Below, piece by piece: positions 28,119 through 37,020 of a stretch of 64,000 nucleotides of DNA. The position numbers were made by a program, and so were the translations under genes. Numbering within the stretch: position 1 is the first letter of the stretch; each line of letters starts with the position of its first letter. The DNA is taken from assembly GCA_017938245.1 (NCBI GenBank), contig JAGBBX010000017.1, positions 1 to 64,000 on the forward strand, written 5' to 3'. Under the pieces are notes generated by a model, which made no database searches, was not told where the DNA came from, and worked only from the letters and a program-made list of their open reading frames with translations. This DNA comes from Bacteroidaceae bacterium (GTDB taxonomy: Bacteria; Bacteroidota; Bacteroidia; Bacteroidales; Bacteroidaceae).

Positions 28119-28568
28119 ATGGAAATGTTCGACAAAATCAGCAACGACATCAAAGAGGCTATGAAAGCCAAAGATAAAGTAGCACTTGCCACACTGCGCA
28201 ACATAAAGAAAGTACTTCTTGAGGCAAAAACAGCCCCCGGCGCCGGCGACACAGTAAGCGATGAGGCAGCACTAAAGATAATACAGAAACTGGTGAAACA
28301 GGGACGCGAATCGGCCGAGTTGTACCGGAGTCAAGGACGCAGCGACCTTGCCGAGGAGGAACTTGCTCAAGTTGCAGTAATGGAGAAATATCTTCCTGCA
28401 CAGATGAGCGAGGAAGAGATTGAGGCAGCAGTGAAGAGCATCATCGCCGAGCTTGGAGTAACAACACCCCAAGAGATGGGCAAAGTAATGGGTGTTGCCA
28501 CCAAGCAGCTGGCGGGCAAGGCCGATGGCCGAGCAATCTCGGGCATTGTAAAGAGAATTTTGGGATAA
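28119..28568 (+). CDS. GatB/YqeY-domain protein
   Basis: 149 residues from ATG at 28119, 13 nt after ftsZ. This is the YqeY family: a small helical protein related to the tail domain of the GatB amidotransferase subunit, thought to contact tRNA, with the exact role unsettled. Typical blocks are ATLRNIKKVLLEA near 22, QGRSDLAEEELAQ near 75 and GVTTPQEMGKVMG near 119. It closes the division cluster. Its stop directly abuts the recO stop on the other strand. Confidence 0.9.
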   Translation: MEMFDKISNDIKEAMKAKDKVALATLRNIKKVLLEAKTAPGAGDTVSDEAALKIIQKLVKQGRESAELYRSQGRSDLAEEELAQVAVMEKYLPAQMSEEEIEAAVKSIIAELGVTTPQEMGKVMGVATKQLAGKADGRAISGIVKRILG

Positions 28569-29291
28569 TCAGTCGAAAAGTTCACGCAAAACCTCGGCCG
28601 ACCTCAATAGAGGAAAGTCGGGGATATGCAGACTGTAATAACTGTTTATGAGCGCGAGGTACTCCCTTCGCGCTTTTCTATTTAACGAGAGCCTGTCAAT
28701 AGAATCGAACCCAACCCCCAGAAGTTCTATGAAATTCATAGTATCATCGGGCGACAGATAGAGATTGTGCGCAGGGCGGTCATTTGTAATGCATCCTGCT
28801 GCAAGGTCGAAATATGAACCCTTGCGCGCCCCTTCGACATTGGGAAATATACCAATAAAACGGGTGAGCTGCAACAGAAACACTATATGAAAATCGCTAT
28901 ACCCCTCCTGCGCCTCGTCCAGCCAGCTGAAGGCATAGTCGAGATAGGCAAACAGTGGCTCGTTCTTTCCCTCCTCGCGAAGAACGGCACAAAGAAACTC
29001 CGACAAATAAAGAGCTATAGCCGATTTATATACATCATACGGGATTGTAGAGTAAAGATAGTAAGGCTGAACCTCGGAGAGACGACTCATCCCCCTCTTG
29101 CCCACCGGTGCATTAAAGGTGAGCATCGAGAGAGGTTGAAAGAGCACGTTACGCACCCCCGAGCGACGGCTGCGCGACATTGGCACCAAAAAAGATAGTC
29201 GACCGTGCGACTGAGTCAGCATATCGGCAATCATAAGATTATCGTTATGCTTAATCGTGCGTAAAACTATACCATTCAGGCTCTCTATCAT
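28569..29291 (-). CDS. recO: DNA repair protein RecO
   Basis: 240 residues. The N-terminal OB-fold (GIVLRTIKHNDNLMIADMLTQSHGRLSFLV, residues 8-37) is followed by a helical domain. RecO helps load RecA onto SSB-coated DNA with RecR. The zinc-finger cysteines found in some RecO proteins are not evident apart from the lone C in AAGCITNDRPAHNLY. It is transcribed alone, facing yqeY with no bases between the two stop codons. Confidence 0.9.
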   Translation of the reverse strand: MIESLNGIVLRTIKHNDNLMIADMLTQSHGRLSFLVPMSRSRRSGVRNVLFQPLSMLTFNAPVGKRGMSRLSEVQPYYLYSTIPYDVYKSAIALYLSEFLCAVLREEGKNEPLFAYLDYAFSWLDEAQEGYSDFHIVFLLQLTRFIGIFPNVEGARKGSYFDLAAGCITNDRPAHNLYLSPDDTMNFIELLGVGFDSIDRLSLNRKARREYLALINSYYSLHIPDFPLLRSAEVLRELFD

Positions 29292-29341
29292 ACTTATAAG
29301 AGGTTATCTTGCGCGAAGATACAAAAAAAATCCTCAAAAAC

Positions 29342-29373
29342 TTTGTCTATTAAAAATAAATGTTATACCTTTG
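29342..29373 (+). promoter_or_regulatory. Promoter of tRNA-Glu and rpsT
   Basis: TTTG at 29342-29345, a 20-nt spacer, and TACCTTTG at 29366-29373. This is an exact match to the Bacteroidota consensus, as expected for highly expressed genes. The tRNA starts 61 nt downstream. Confidence 0.75.
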
Positions 29374-29434
29374 CAGTCGCTTTAGCGTTAGTATGACGTG
29401 TTTTAACAGCTTCACAAGAGCAAAGTAGAGCAAC

Positions 29435-29506
29435 GGCCCATTCGTCTATCGGCTAGGACGCAAGATTTTCATTCTTGAAAGAGGGGTTCGATTCCCCTAT
29501 GGGCTA
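29435..29506 (+). tRNA. tRNA-Glu (anticodon TTC)
   Basis: 72 nt cloverleaf: acceptor GGCCCAT pairs with ATGGGCT (first pair G-T), anticodon stem CAAGA/TCTTG, 7-nt loop with anticodon TTC at 29468-29470, and T arm GGGG TTCGATT CCCC. Discriminator base A. The 3' CCA is not encoded. It shares an upstream promoter with rpsT, which begins 31 nt later. Confidence 0.96.
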
Positions 29507-29537
29507 CAAGTAAAAACGATAAAATTTATTTAAAGAG

Positions 29538-29792
29538 ATGGCAAACCATAAATCAGCACTCAAAAGAATTCGTCAGACAGAGAAAAGAAATCTGCAGAAC
29601 CGTTACTACGGAAAGAATATGCGTTCAGCTGTACGTAGCCTTCGTGCTATGACAAACAAAGAGGAGGCACTTGCTAAGTTCCCCGAGGTACAGAAAATGC
29701 TTGACAGAATGGCAAAGCGTGGTCTTATTCACAAGAACAAGGCTGCTAACCTCAAGTCAGGTCTTTGCGCTAAGATTGCAAAATTAGCCTAA
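29538..29792 (+). CDS. rpsT: 30S ribosomal protein S20
   Basis: 84 residues, very basic, starting [18 protein letters not shown], the hallmark of S20. The body is helical ([15 protein letters not shown]) and ends in the conserved [13 protein letters not shown] block near 65-77. It binds 16S rRNA early in 30S assembly. It is co-transcribed with tRNA-Glu and followed by a strong terminator. Confidence 0.98.
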   Translation: MANHKSALKRIRQTEKRNLQNRYYGKNMRSAVRSLRAMTNKEEALAKFPEVQKMLDRMAKRGLIHKNKAANLKSGLCAKIAKLA

Positions 29793-29816
29793 GTTTCAAG
29801 AACATATATTTACCTA

Positions 29817-29852
29817 ACGCAGGCCGGATTTTCATCCGGCCTTTGCGTTTTT
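29817..29852 (+). terminator. Intrinsic terminator of rpsT
   Basis: The stem AGGCCGGAT/ATCCGGCCT (29821-29829 with 29834-29842, loop TTTC) is extended outward by ACGCA/TGCGT-type pairing and followed by GTTTTT. Stop codon to stem is about 25-28 nt. Confidence 0.85.
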
Positions 29853-29976
29853 GCACCACGCGCCACAGCCGTTACGAGTAACATTTTTTCAAAGGCAATA
29901 GAAACTTAGCGTCAATAGCCAACTATCTATAATGACGATTTACAATCGTCAACCAATCTTTTTTTTACGAAAAGCT

Positions 29977-30008
29977 ATTGCAAAATACGACCGTTTTTTG
30001 TAATTTTG
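29977..30008 (+). promoter_or_regulatory. gyrB promoter
   Basis: ATTG at 29977-29980 (one base off TTTG), a 20-nt spacer, and TAATTTTG at 30001-30008. The ATG is 76 nt downstream of the -7 box. Confidence 0.55.
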
Positions 30009-30018
30009 TTCGGTTTAA

Positions 30019-32046
<2,028 letters not shown>

Positions 32047-32057
32047 AACAAAGAAAA

Positions 32058-32101
32058 CAAAATATGAGAGAGTCAGCTGTGGCTGACTCTCTCATATTTT
32101 G
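32058..32101. terminator. Bidirectional hairpin terminator after gyrB
   Basis: A perfect 20-bp stem (32058-32077 with 32082-32101) has a TGTG loop, starting 12 nt after the gyrB stop. The arms are T-rich at the plus-strand 3' side (ATATTTTG) and A-rich at the 5' side, so it can serve gyrB and also the minus-strand gene ending at 32161. Confidence 0.8.
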
Positions 32102-32160
32102 TATCGACACCTTTACAAAAGATGATGATATTTTTTTTACAAATAAATGACCGTAAAAGG

Positions 32161-32616
32161 CTATCTTGCCGCCCTACCCACAGCAAGCAGCACAACAGGC
32201 TCAAACGAAAGAGAAAGAGCATCTACCGGAACAGCAGCATCGAAGTTCTGAGTATATGAGACGCTTAGCCCAATCTCTGCAGCTTGCAACAGCATCATCT
32301 GCAAAGCACGACCTATAGAAATAAAAGACCCGGCATCAGCCGTAACAGAGAGTCCCAAAAGAATATTTGCCGCACTATCGCACACACGGGTCACACTCTG
32401 TGGCACAATAAAGCAATGCACAGATAGCGAATCGACCGAGAGAGCAGCCTCTATTATCTTTTCAAGCTGGTCGGTACGCACCTTATACGAACTATCGAAA
32501 GAGGTAGTAACACCCCTCTCGGCAAGTTTCAGAACCGAGTTAGACTTCTTTGACACCCCCCTCGCAGCCTGCTCTCGATAAGCCTCTTGTCGTTTCTCTA
32601 AGAAATTATCAGCCAT
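32161..32616 (-). CDS. Short nitroreductase-like protein (tentative)
   Basis: 151 residues, no signal peptide. The start MADNFLEKRQEAY resembles the N-terminus of short Bacteroidales nitroreductase-family proteins. The block ISIGRALQMMLLQAAEIGLSVSY near 98-120, followed by a late FEPVVLLAVGRA, resembles the flavin-binding helix and final strand of that fold. At 151 residues it is shorter than most nitroreductases (about 170-200), and no full FMN signature can be pointed to. The start overlaps the upstream gene's stop by one base (TAATG), so the two are coupled. Confidence 0.5.
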   Translation of the reverse strand: MADNFLEKRQEAYREQAARGVSKKSNSVLKLAERGVTTSFDSSYKVRTDQLEKIIEAALSVDSLSVHCFIVPQSVTRVCDSAANILLGLSVTADAGSFISIGRALQMMLLQAAEIGLSVSYTQNFDAAVPVDALSLSFEPVVLLAVGRAAR

Positions 32617-33326
32617 TATTCACCCTTTATCGAGTCATTAGACACCGTAGAGTCACCTTGAACAGCATCACTGTGCACGCGCACCGCACGAATAGTCTGC
32701 CCACCTATCTTCTTTGCATCGGTGATAGGGTCAATAATATCCATTATAGCGAGAAAATCGGGAGTATAACGCGACGCCTCAAAAAAGATTATCTTAGCAC
32801 ACTCCTTATCATCGGCGCAATCGCCTATCCAATACCAACCCTCTTCGCCGATACCCTGTTTTTTGGCACCCCAAAAGATACCGGCAGCAGGCAAAAAGAT
32901 TGAGTTTCCGCTTGGGCCGGTCACACGACATCCCTGCACACCATTATAGGTAATCCAAGCCCAATCGCATTCATCGCGAAGTTCCTCGACTTCACTCGTC
33001 GAAGGGAGTCGCCATCCATCACCCCAGGCAGCAGTCGCCGCATCATATTCACCGCCACAGATAGACTCACCAATGTCAAGAATAGTATTATCTTTACAGT
33101 GAAGATAACGTGAACGATAATAACTATTCTTGACATCCCTCTCGCCCCACGAAAAATAATTACCCGGTTCCTCGGGAGCTGTGGCACCAATATTATATCC
33201 CGCCCAATCGACCGAAAGTCCAAGGTCAACAACCTGCATTTTAGAGATTACAACAGAATCTCCCTCTTGCGAATAAGCAAAAGAAGAGAGAACAAAAAGC
33301 ATAAAAAAAGAAAAAAATGTTCTCAT
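32616..33326 (-). CDS. Exported FISUMP-like domain protein
   Basis: 236 residues. Residues 1-20 are a signal peptide ending SFAYSQ. The body carries the pattern common in Bacteroidales surface proteins: VDLGLSVDWAGYNIGA near 33-48, NYFSWGE near 57, WRLPSTSEVEEL near 105, and GNSIFLPAAG near 140 followed by WYWIGD near 164. This resembles the fibrobacter-type paralogous (FISUMP) domain, a C-type-lectin-like fold. Function is unknown. It is first in a two-gene operon with its own promoter at 33368-33399. The tail is Asp/Ser-rich. Confidence 0.7.
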   Translation of the reverse strand: MRTFFSFFMLFVLSSFAYSQEGDSVVISKMQVVDLGLSVDWAGYNIGATAPEEPGNYFSWGERDVKNSYYRSRYLHCKDNTILDIGESICGGEYDAATAAWGDGWRLPSTSEVEELRDECDWAWITYNGVQGCRVTGPSGNSIFLPAAGIFWGAKKQGIGEEGWYWIGDCADDKECAKIIFFEASRYTPDFLAIMDIIDPITDAKKIGGQTIRAVRVHSDAVQGDSTVSNDSIKGE

Positions 33327-33367
33327 AATATTTCAACCGTATGCATAATATAATTAACAGGATAAGA

Positions 33368-33399
33368 CAAAAATAGTTATTAAAGTCGTAAAAAACAAA
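33368..33399 (-). promoter_or_regulatory. Promoter of the FISUMP-like operon
   Basis: On the minus strand: TTTG (33399-33396), a 20-nt spacer, and TATTTTTG (33375-33368). Full consensus. The -33 box touches the tRNA-Cys terminator stem. Confidence 0.65.
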
Positions 33400-33425
33400 T
33401 AACCCCCGAAATTTCGGAGGTTATT
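33398..33425 (-). terminator. Terminator of tRNA-Cys
   Basis: AATAACC/GGTTATT arms flank the self-complementary CCGAAATTTCGG, with one C/A mismatch between. On the minus strand the stem runs into TTATTTGTTTTTT. It starts 4 nt beyond the tRNA 3' end. Confidence 0.7.
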
Positions 33426-33428
33426 CAG

Positions 33429-33500
33429 AGGTACCTGGCGGATTCGAACCGCCGTACACGGTTTTGCAGACCGCTGACTAAGCCACTCATCCAAGGTACC
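33429..33500 (-). tRNA. tRNA-Cys (anticodon GCA)
   Basis: 72 nt on the minus strand. Acceptor GGTACCT pairs with AGGTACC. The loop of the anticodon arm holds GCA (CTGCAAA). T arm GGCGG TTCGAAT CCGCC. The discriminator base is T (U73), the identity element of tRNA-Cys. No encoded CCA. A consensus promoter lies upstream and a terminator directly downstream, so it is a single-tRNA unit. Confidence 0.96.
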
Positions 33501-33523
33501 GAGCTGCTATTGCTTAGCGACTG

Positions 33524-33554
33524 CAAAGATAGGAACACTTTTCCTAAAAGCAAA
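33524..33554 (-). promoter_or_regulatory. tRNA-Cys promoter
   Basis: On the minus strand: TTTG (33554-33551), a 19-nt spacer, and TATCTTTG (33531-33524). Exact consensus, about 24 nt before the tRNA. Confidence 0.75.
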
Positions 33555-33721
33555 GAAAAGAACGTACTTTTTTCTTAAAAAATCGTATAAATTGCAATTA
33601 TCTTAAGACTAAGAGGTTATTAAGGAACGACAATTCCTGTTTATAGGCATTGTTATCGTTTTTCCTCGACAGGAAAACTTTTCTTGGGATTTACTTTGTA
33701 AAATCTAATGATTTTACCACA

Positions 33722-33751
33722 TTTGCAAAATATAGTAGCAGAATATATTCG
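33722..33751 (+). promoter_or_regulatory. Promoter of the 231-residue orphan gene
   Basis: TTTG at 33722-33725, an 18-nt spacer, and TATATTCG at 33744-33751. A perfect palindrome (33698-33717) lies just upstream and a short hairpin directly downstream, so a regulator site is possible. Confidence 0.5.
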
Positions 33752-33798
33752 CTGTTTACAGCAAATATACGCTAAAAAGCAAGGATAAAATAACCACT

Positions 33799-34494
33799 AT
33801 GGCAAAAATCTGTTTTCCGCATCATACACGCGGCGAATTCGACTCGCTTAATGAAGCTTTCCACTTTTTGAAAAATATAGAATGTGGATGGCATTGGTTC
33901 ACATTAACCGAGATTGTTAAATGTAATATCTACTATCGGGACTACTTAAGAGAGTTTGGAATTGATTCTCTCATTAAAAACATAACTTACGAAGTGCCCG
34001 AGATATTATACGACAAAAGAACCATAAAACATCTACAAGAATGGACAACAAAAGAGAAACTTGCCGACTACGATATACAATGTTACAGCACTAAAGACCG
34101 GATTACGATTTTAGGACATACTTTTGATGGGTTAGAAGATATAATCAAACATAGAGAGCTCATAGGAAAAGAGTTTATGCATCGCCTCGATTGTTCTACT
34201 CCTAAAGACGTAAACCCGTATCCCGATATTCACATCGGCGAACTTTATGAAAGTTATCCTATCTTCGACAGTTATGATTTAAGCGACGACAGGACTTATC
34301 AGAATTATATATTCCGGAAGAAAAATATAACCTGCCGGGATATGGAAGCTACATTCTCTATTTATCACACAGGCAATTTCTGTATGGTAAATGAGCAAAT
34401 AACACCGGAATTACTGCCAATACTATATTACAAAGGCGATGGTAACTATATGCTACTGGCAACAAAAAAGGAGGAAGATTGTAAGAGTATCTAA
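33799..34494 (+). CDS. Unrecognised 231-residue protein
   Basis: I do not recognise this protein. It has no signal peptide and no membrane helix and looks soluble and cytoplasmic. It is rich in aromatic residues, His and Cys (for example IECGWHWF near 29-36 and RLDCSTPKDVNPYPDIHIGELYE near 133-155) and has a DGLEDIIKHRELIGKEF helix near 113-129. The nucleotide composition seems more AT-rich than in neighbouring housekeeping genes. It is alone behind its own promoter, between tRNA-Cys and tilS. A clear start codon and an uninterrupted frame support it as a real gene. Confidence 0.7.
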   Translation: MAKICFPHHTRGEFDSLNEAFHFLKNIECGWHWFTLTEIVKCNIYYRDYLREFGIDSLIKNITYEVPEILYDKRTIKHLQEWTTKEKLADYDIQCYSTKDRITILGHTFDGLEDIIKHRELIGKEFMHRLDCSTPKDVNPYPDIHIGELYESYPIFDSYDLSDDRTYQNYIFRKKNITCRDMEATFSIYHTGNFCMVNEQITPELLPILYYKGDGNYMLLATKKEEDCKSI

Positions 34495-34561
34495 AAACAT
34501 TAAAATAAACTTCATGTATACACTAAGAAGCTTCTAAGAACCCGAGGCTTTAAATTTAAAA

Positions 34562-35872
34562 ATGCTACATAAGATTTCTAAATATATATCGTGCAACAAA
34601 CTGTTATCCGAGGGCGACAAAGTTCTTATAGCCCTTAGCGGTGGAGCCGATTCTGTGGCTCTGCTATATATTCTGCACCGACTTGGGTACAACTGCATCG
34701 CCGTACATTGTAATTTTCATCTGCGTGGCGATGAGAGTATGCGCGACCAACATTTTGTCGAAGAGTTATGCAAACATCTGAACATTCCACTATATGTCAT
34801 AGATTTTGATACCGAGCTGTATGCCCGAGAAAACAAGCTCTCTATTGAGATGGCAGCACGCACCTTACGCTACAAGGAGTTTGAAAAGATTCGTCTCGAA
34901 GAGTCGGCAACAGCCATAGCTGTTGCCCATCATCGCGACGATAGCGCCGAGACACTGCTCCTTAACCTTATGCGTGGGTGCGGAATAAGAGGCTTGCACG
35001 GTATACGTCCCAAAAACGGACATATCATTCGTCCACTACTGTGCATTGGTAGGAAAGACATATTACAGTACCTACAAGACAGAGGGATAGAGTATGTAAT
35101 CGACAGCACCAACCTCAGCAGCGACTACACACGTAATAAGGTACGCTTAGAGTTGCTTCCCCTTATGGCACAGATAAACCCTTCGATTGAAGAAACAATA
35201 GCCGATACAGCCGAACGACTTGCCGAAACCGAGGAGATTTATAATCAAGCAATCGAAGAGGCAACCGGTCGAGTGCTATCCGATAACACAATAGACATCA
35301 GCAAGTTAAAGCAAGAGAAAGCACCCGGTACCCTATTGCACGAGCTACTCTCGCCCTACGGATTCAACAGTGCACAGGTAAGAGATATTATTGCAAATAT
35401 CGACAGCGAGAGCGGACGACGTTACAAGACCGCAGAATGGGAGGTTATAAAAGACCGAGAGAGACTGATAATTACGCCAAAAAGAGAAGAATTCAGCAAA
35501 ATTCCACTGCCGCAAGAGGGAGAGGTAAGCACCCCGCACGGACTTTTAAGAATAGATAGAAACATATATAACGGCACCATCCCCAAGCAACGAAATATAG
35601 CCACATTAGACACAGCAAAGATAGAGTTTCCCCTTACTCTGCGCAATACAAGAAAAGGCGACCGCTTCCACCCTTTTGGAATGAGAGGAACAAAACTCAT
35701 CAGCGACTATCTCACCGACCGCAAACGCAGCATAATAGAGAAAGAACAGCAACTTGTTGTGACCGATGCAAACGATAATATCCTATGGTTGGTTGGCGAG
35801 CGCCCCTCGGCAATATGCAGCGTCGGCAACAACACTACAGAAGTCATAACTTTAGAGTGGAGAAAAAAGTAG
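34562..35872 (+). CDS. tilS: tRNA(Ile)-lysidine synthetase TilS
   Basis: 436 residues. Converts C34 of the tRNA-Ile CAU anticodon to lysidine, so that it reads AUA. The PP-loop ATPase motif LIALSGGADSVALLY is near residues 22-36; HHRDDSAETLLLNLMRG near 126-142 is the second conserved block. A C-terminal tilS domain follows (RKGDRFHPFGMRGTKLISDYL near 362). Full length. The stop codon is the first base of the stem of the hairpin that serves the opposite strand. Confidence 0.95.
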   Translation: MLHKISKYISCNKLLSEGDKVLIALSGGADSVALLYILHRLGYNCIAVHCNFHLRGDESMRDQHFVEELCKHLNIPLYVIDFDTELYARENKLSIEMAARTLRYKEFEKIRLEESATAIAVAHHRDDSAETLLLNLMRGCGIRGLHGIRPKNGHIIRPLLCIGRKDILQYLQDRGIEYVIDSTNLSSDYTRNKVRLELLPLMAQINPSIEETIADTAERLAETEEIYNQAIEEATGRVLSDNTIDISKLKQEKAPGTLLHELLSPYGFNSAQVRDIIANIDSESGRRYKTAEWEVIKDRERLIITPKREEFSKIPLPQEGEVSTPHGLLRIDRNIYNGTIPKQRNIATLDTAKIEFPLTLRNTRKGDRFHPFGMRGTKLISDYLTDRKRSIIEKEQQLVVTDANDNILWLVGERPSAICSVGNNTTEVITLEWRKK

Positions 35873-35899
35873 CATAGCGATATTATTTCGCTATGCTAC
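35863..35899 (-). terminator. Terminator of the dnaN-to-tlpA gene run
   Basis: A perfect 12-bp stem (35869-35880 with 35888-35899). On the minus strand it is followed by CTTTTTTCTCC. It begins 22 nt after the stop of the thioredoxin gene and overlaps the tilS stop codon on the other strand. Confidence 0.75.
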
Positions 35900-35921
35900 A
35901 CATATTATATCCGAACAACTA

Positions 35922-37001
35922 CTATTTCAAGCACTCCTCTACAAGAGCCTTCATAGCCGCGCCACGAAGGTCGCGCTTTATAATCTTTCCATCGGGAGCA
36001 AATAGAATTATCTGCGGAATACCCTTTATGTTGTACAATTCGGTTGCATTATCCTTGTTGTTGCGAGGAACAAAAATCTGAGGATAGTCGATACCCTCGC
36101 TCACAAGCGATGCTTTGAACTTATCCTCATTATCCCACACGTTTACACCAAGCACTGTGAATCTATCTCCGGCGAATCTCTTCTGCAACTCCAAAAGATT
36201 AGGAATTTCCTGACGACAAGGACCACACCACGATGCCCAAAAGTCGACAAGCACATACTTTCCCTTACCCACATAATCCGATAGTTTTGAAGGTTTACCA
36301 TCTACCGTAAATCCCGAAAAATCGACAAACATAGCACCCGGGTCGGTCGACGCCGATACCTTGTAGCTGTTACGCACCCTTCTCAGATAATCTATTCTAT
36401 CGGCATACTTAACCTTTGCTATCGCAGCATCCAAGTCGCTTAAAGATTGGTAGAAATGAGGAGCAGTCATTGCCAGAATATATGCTCCGACCATATTATC
36501 ACTGTTATCATCTATTGCCTTGCGATAGAGATCATATATAGCCTCGACATCAGAATTAAGCATTTGTGCAATCTCATCGCGACTCTTGCCCTCGGTCTGT
36601 AACCTACGTATCACTTTATTCAGAGCTTCTCCTTTAGACTTAACCTCGGCCTCCAATGCAGCCAATATATCGTTCATACCACCATTATCCGAAACAGTAG
36701 CAGGAAAAGTTGTAAGGTCTACCGATACATTACTGCCGGGTGCTATGAATATATACACCTTCTCTCGTCCTCTCTTCTCGATATTCTTAAGTTCGAATAG
36801 AAGTTGGTCATTCGCATTACCCTTAAACTCGAATACACCGTCGGAGACAACGGCAGAGTCGGTAGCAAGAAGCGTATTTTGGTCGATGAGATAGATGACT
36901 TTGCCATTCGGTTCATTATCGGCCTTGCCCTTGATTGTATAATTCTGCGCCGTTGCTGTCAACGTAAACAGCGCAAACAATAAGAATGATGTCTTTCTCA
37001 T
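35922..37001 (-). CDS. TlpA-type thioredoxin with N-terminal DUF4369-like domain
   Basis: 359 residues. A signal peptide (1-18, ending LTATAQ) is followed by a DUF4369-like beta domain to about residue 105 (YTIKGKADNEPNGKVIYLID), a helical linker, and a thioredoxin/AhpC-TSA domain from about 228. The active site is WCGPC near residues 260-264 (VDFWASWCGPCRQE), with the cis-Pro loop in IKGIPQIILF near 330. It is expected to reduce disulfides in the periplasm or at the outer membrane. Last gene of the run, 19 nt after the TPR gene, with a terminator following. Confidence 0.9.
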   Translation of the reverse strand: MRKTSFLLFALFTLTATAQNYTIKGKADNEPNGKVIYLIDQNTLLATDSAVVSDGVFEFKGNANDQLLFELKNIEKRGREKVYIFIAPGSNVSVDLTTFPATVSDNGGMNDILAALEAEVKSKGEALNKVIRRLQTEGKSRDEIAQMLNSDVEAIYDLYRKAIDDNSDNMVGAYILAMTAPHFYQSLSDLDAAIAKVKYADRIDYLRRVRNSYKVSASTDPGAMFVDFSGFTVDGKPSKLSDYVGKGKYVLVDFWASWCGPCRQEIPNLLELQKRFAGDRFTVLGVNVWDNEDKFKASLVSEGIDYPQIFVPRNNKDNATELYNIKGIPQIILFAPDGKIIKRDLRGAAMKALVEECLK

Positions 37002-37020
37002 AATACAGTTATTAGGTTTA

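Larger units (their letters stand above)
33501..33798. other. AT-rich divergent region between tRNA-Cys and the 231-residue gene
   Basis: 298 bp without a gene. It holds the tRNA-Cys promoter (33524-33554), a perfect 8-bp-arm palindrome at 33698-33717 (GTAAAATC, TAAT, GATTTTAC), the promoter of the downstream gene at 33722-33751, and a small GCTG/CAGC hairpin at 33751-33762. The middle portion shows nothing further. Confidence 0.55.

Noticed and set aside
33400-33800. Possible integration site at tRNA-Cys
   Set aside because: No integrase, no repeat of the tRNA 3' end nearby, and the tRNA has its own intact promoter and terminator.
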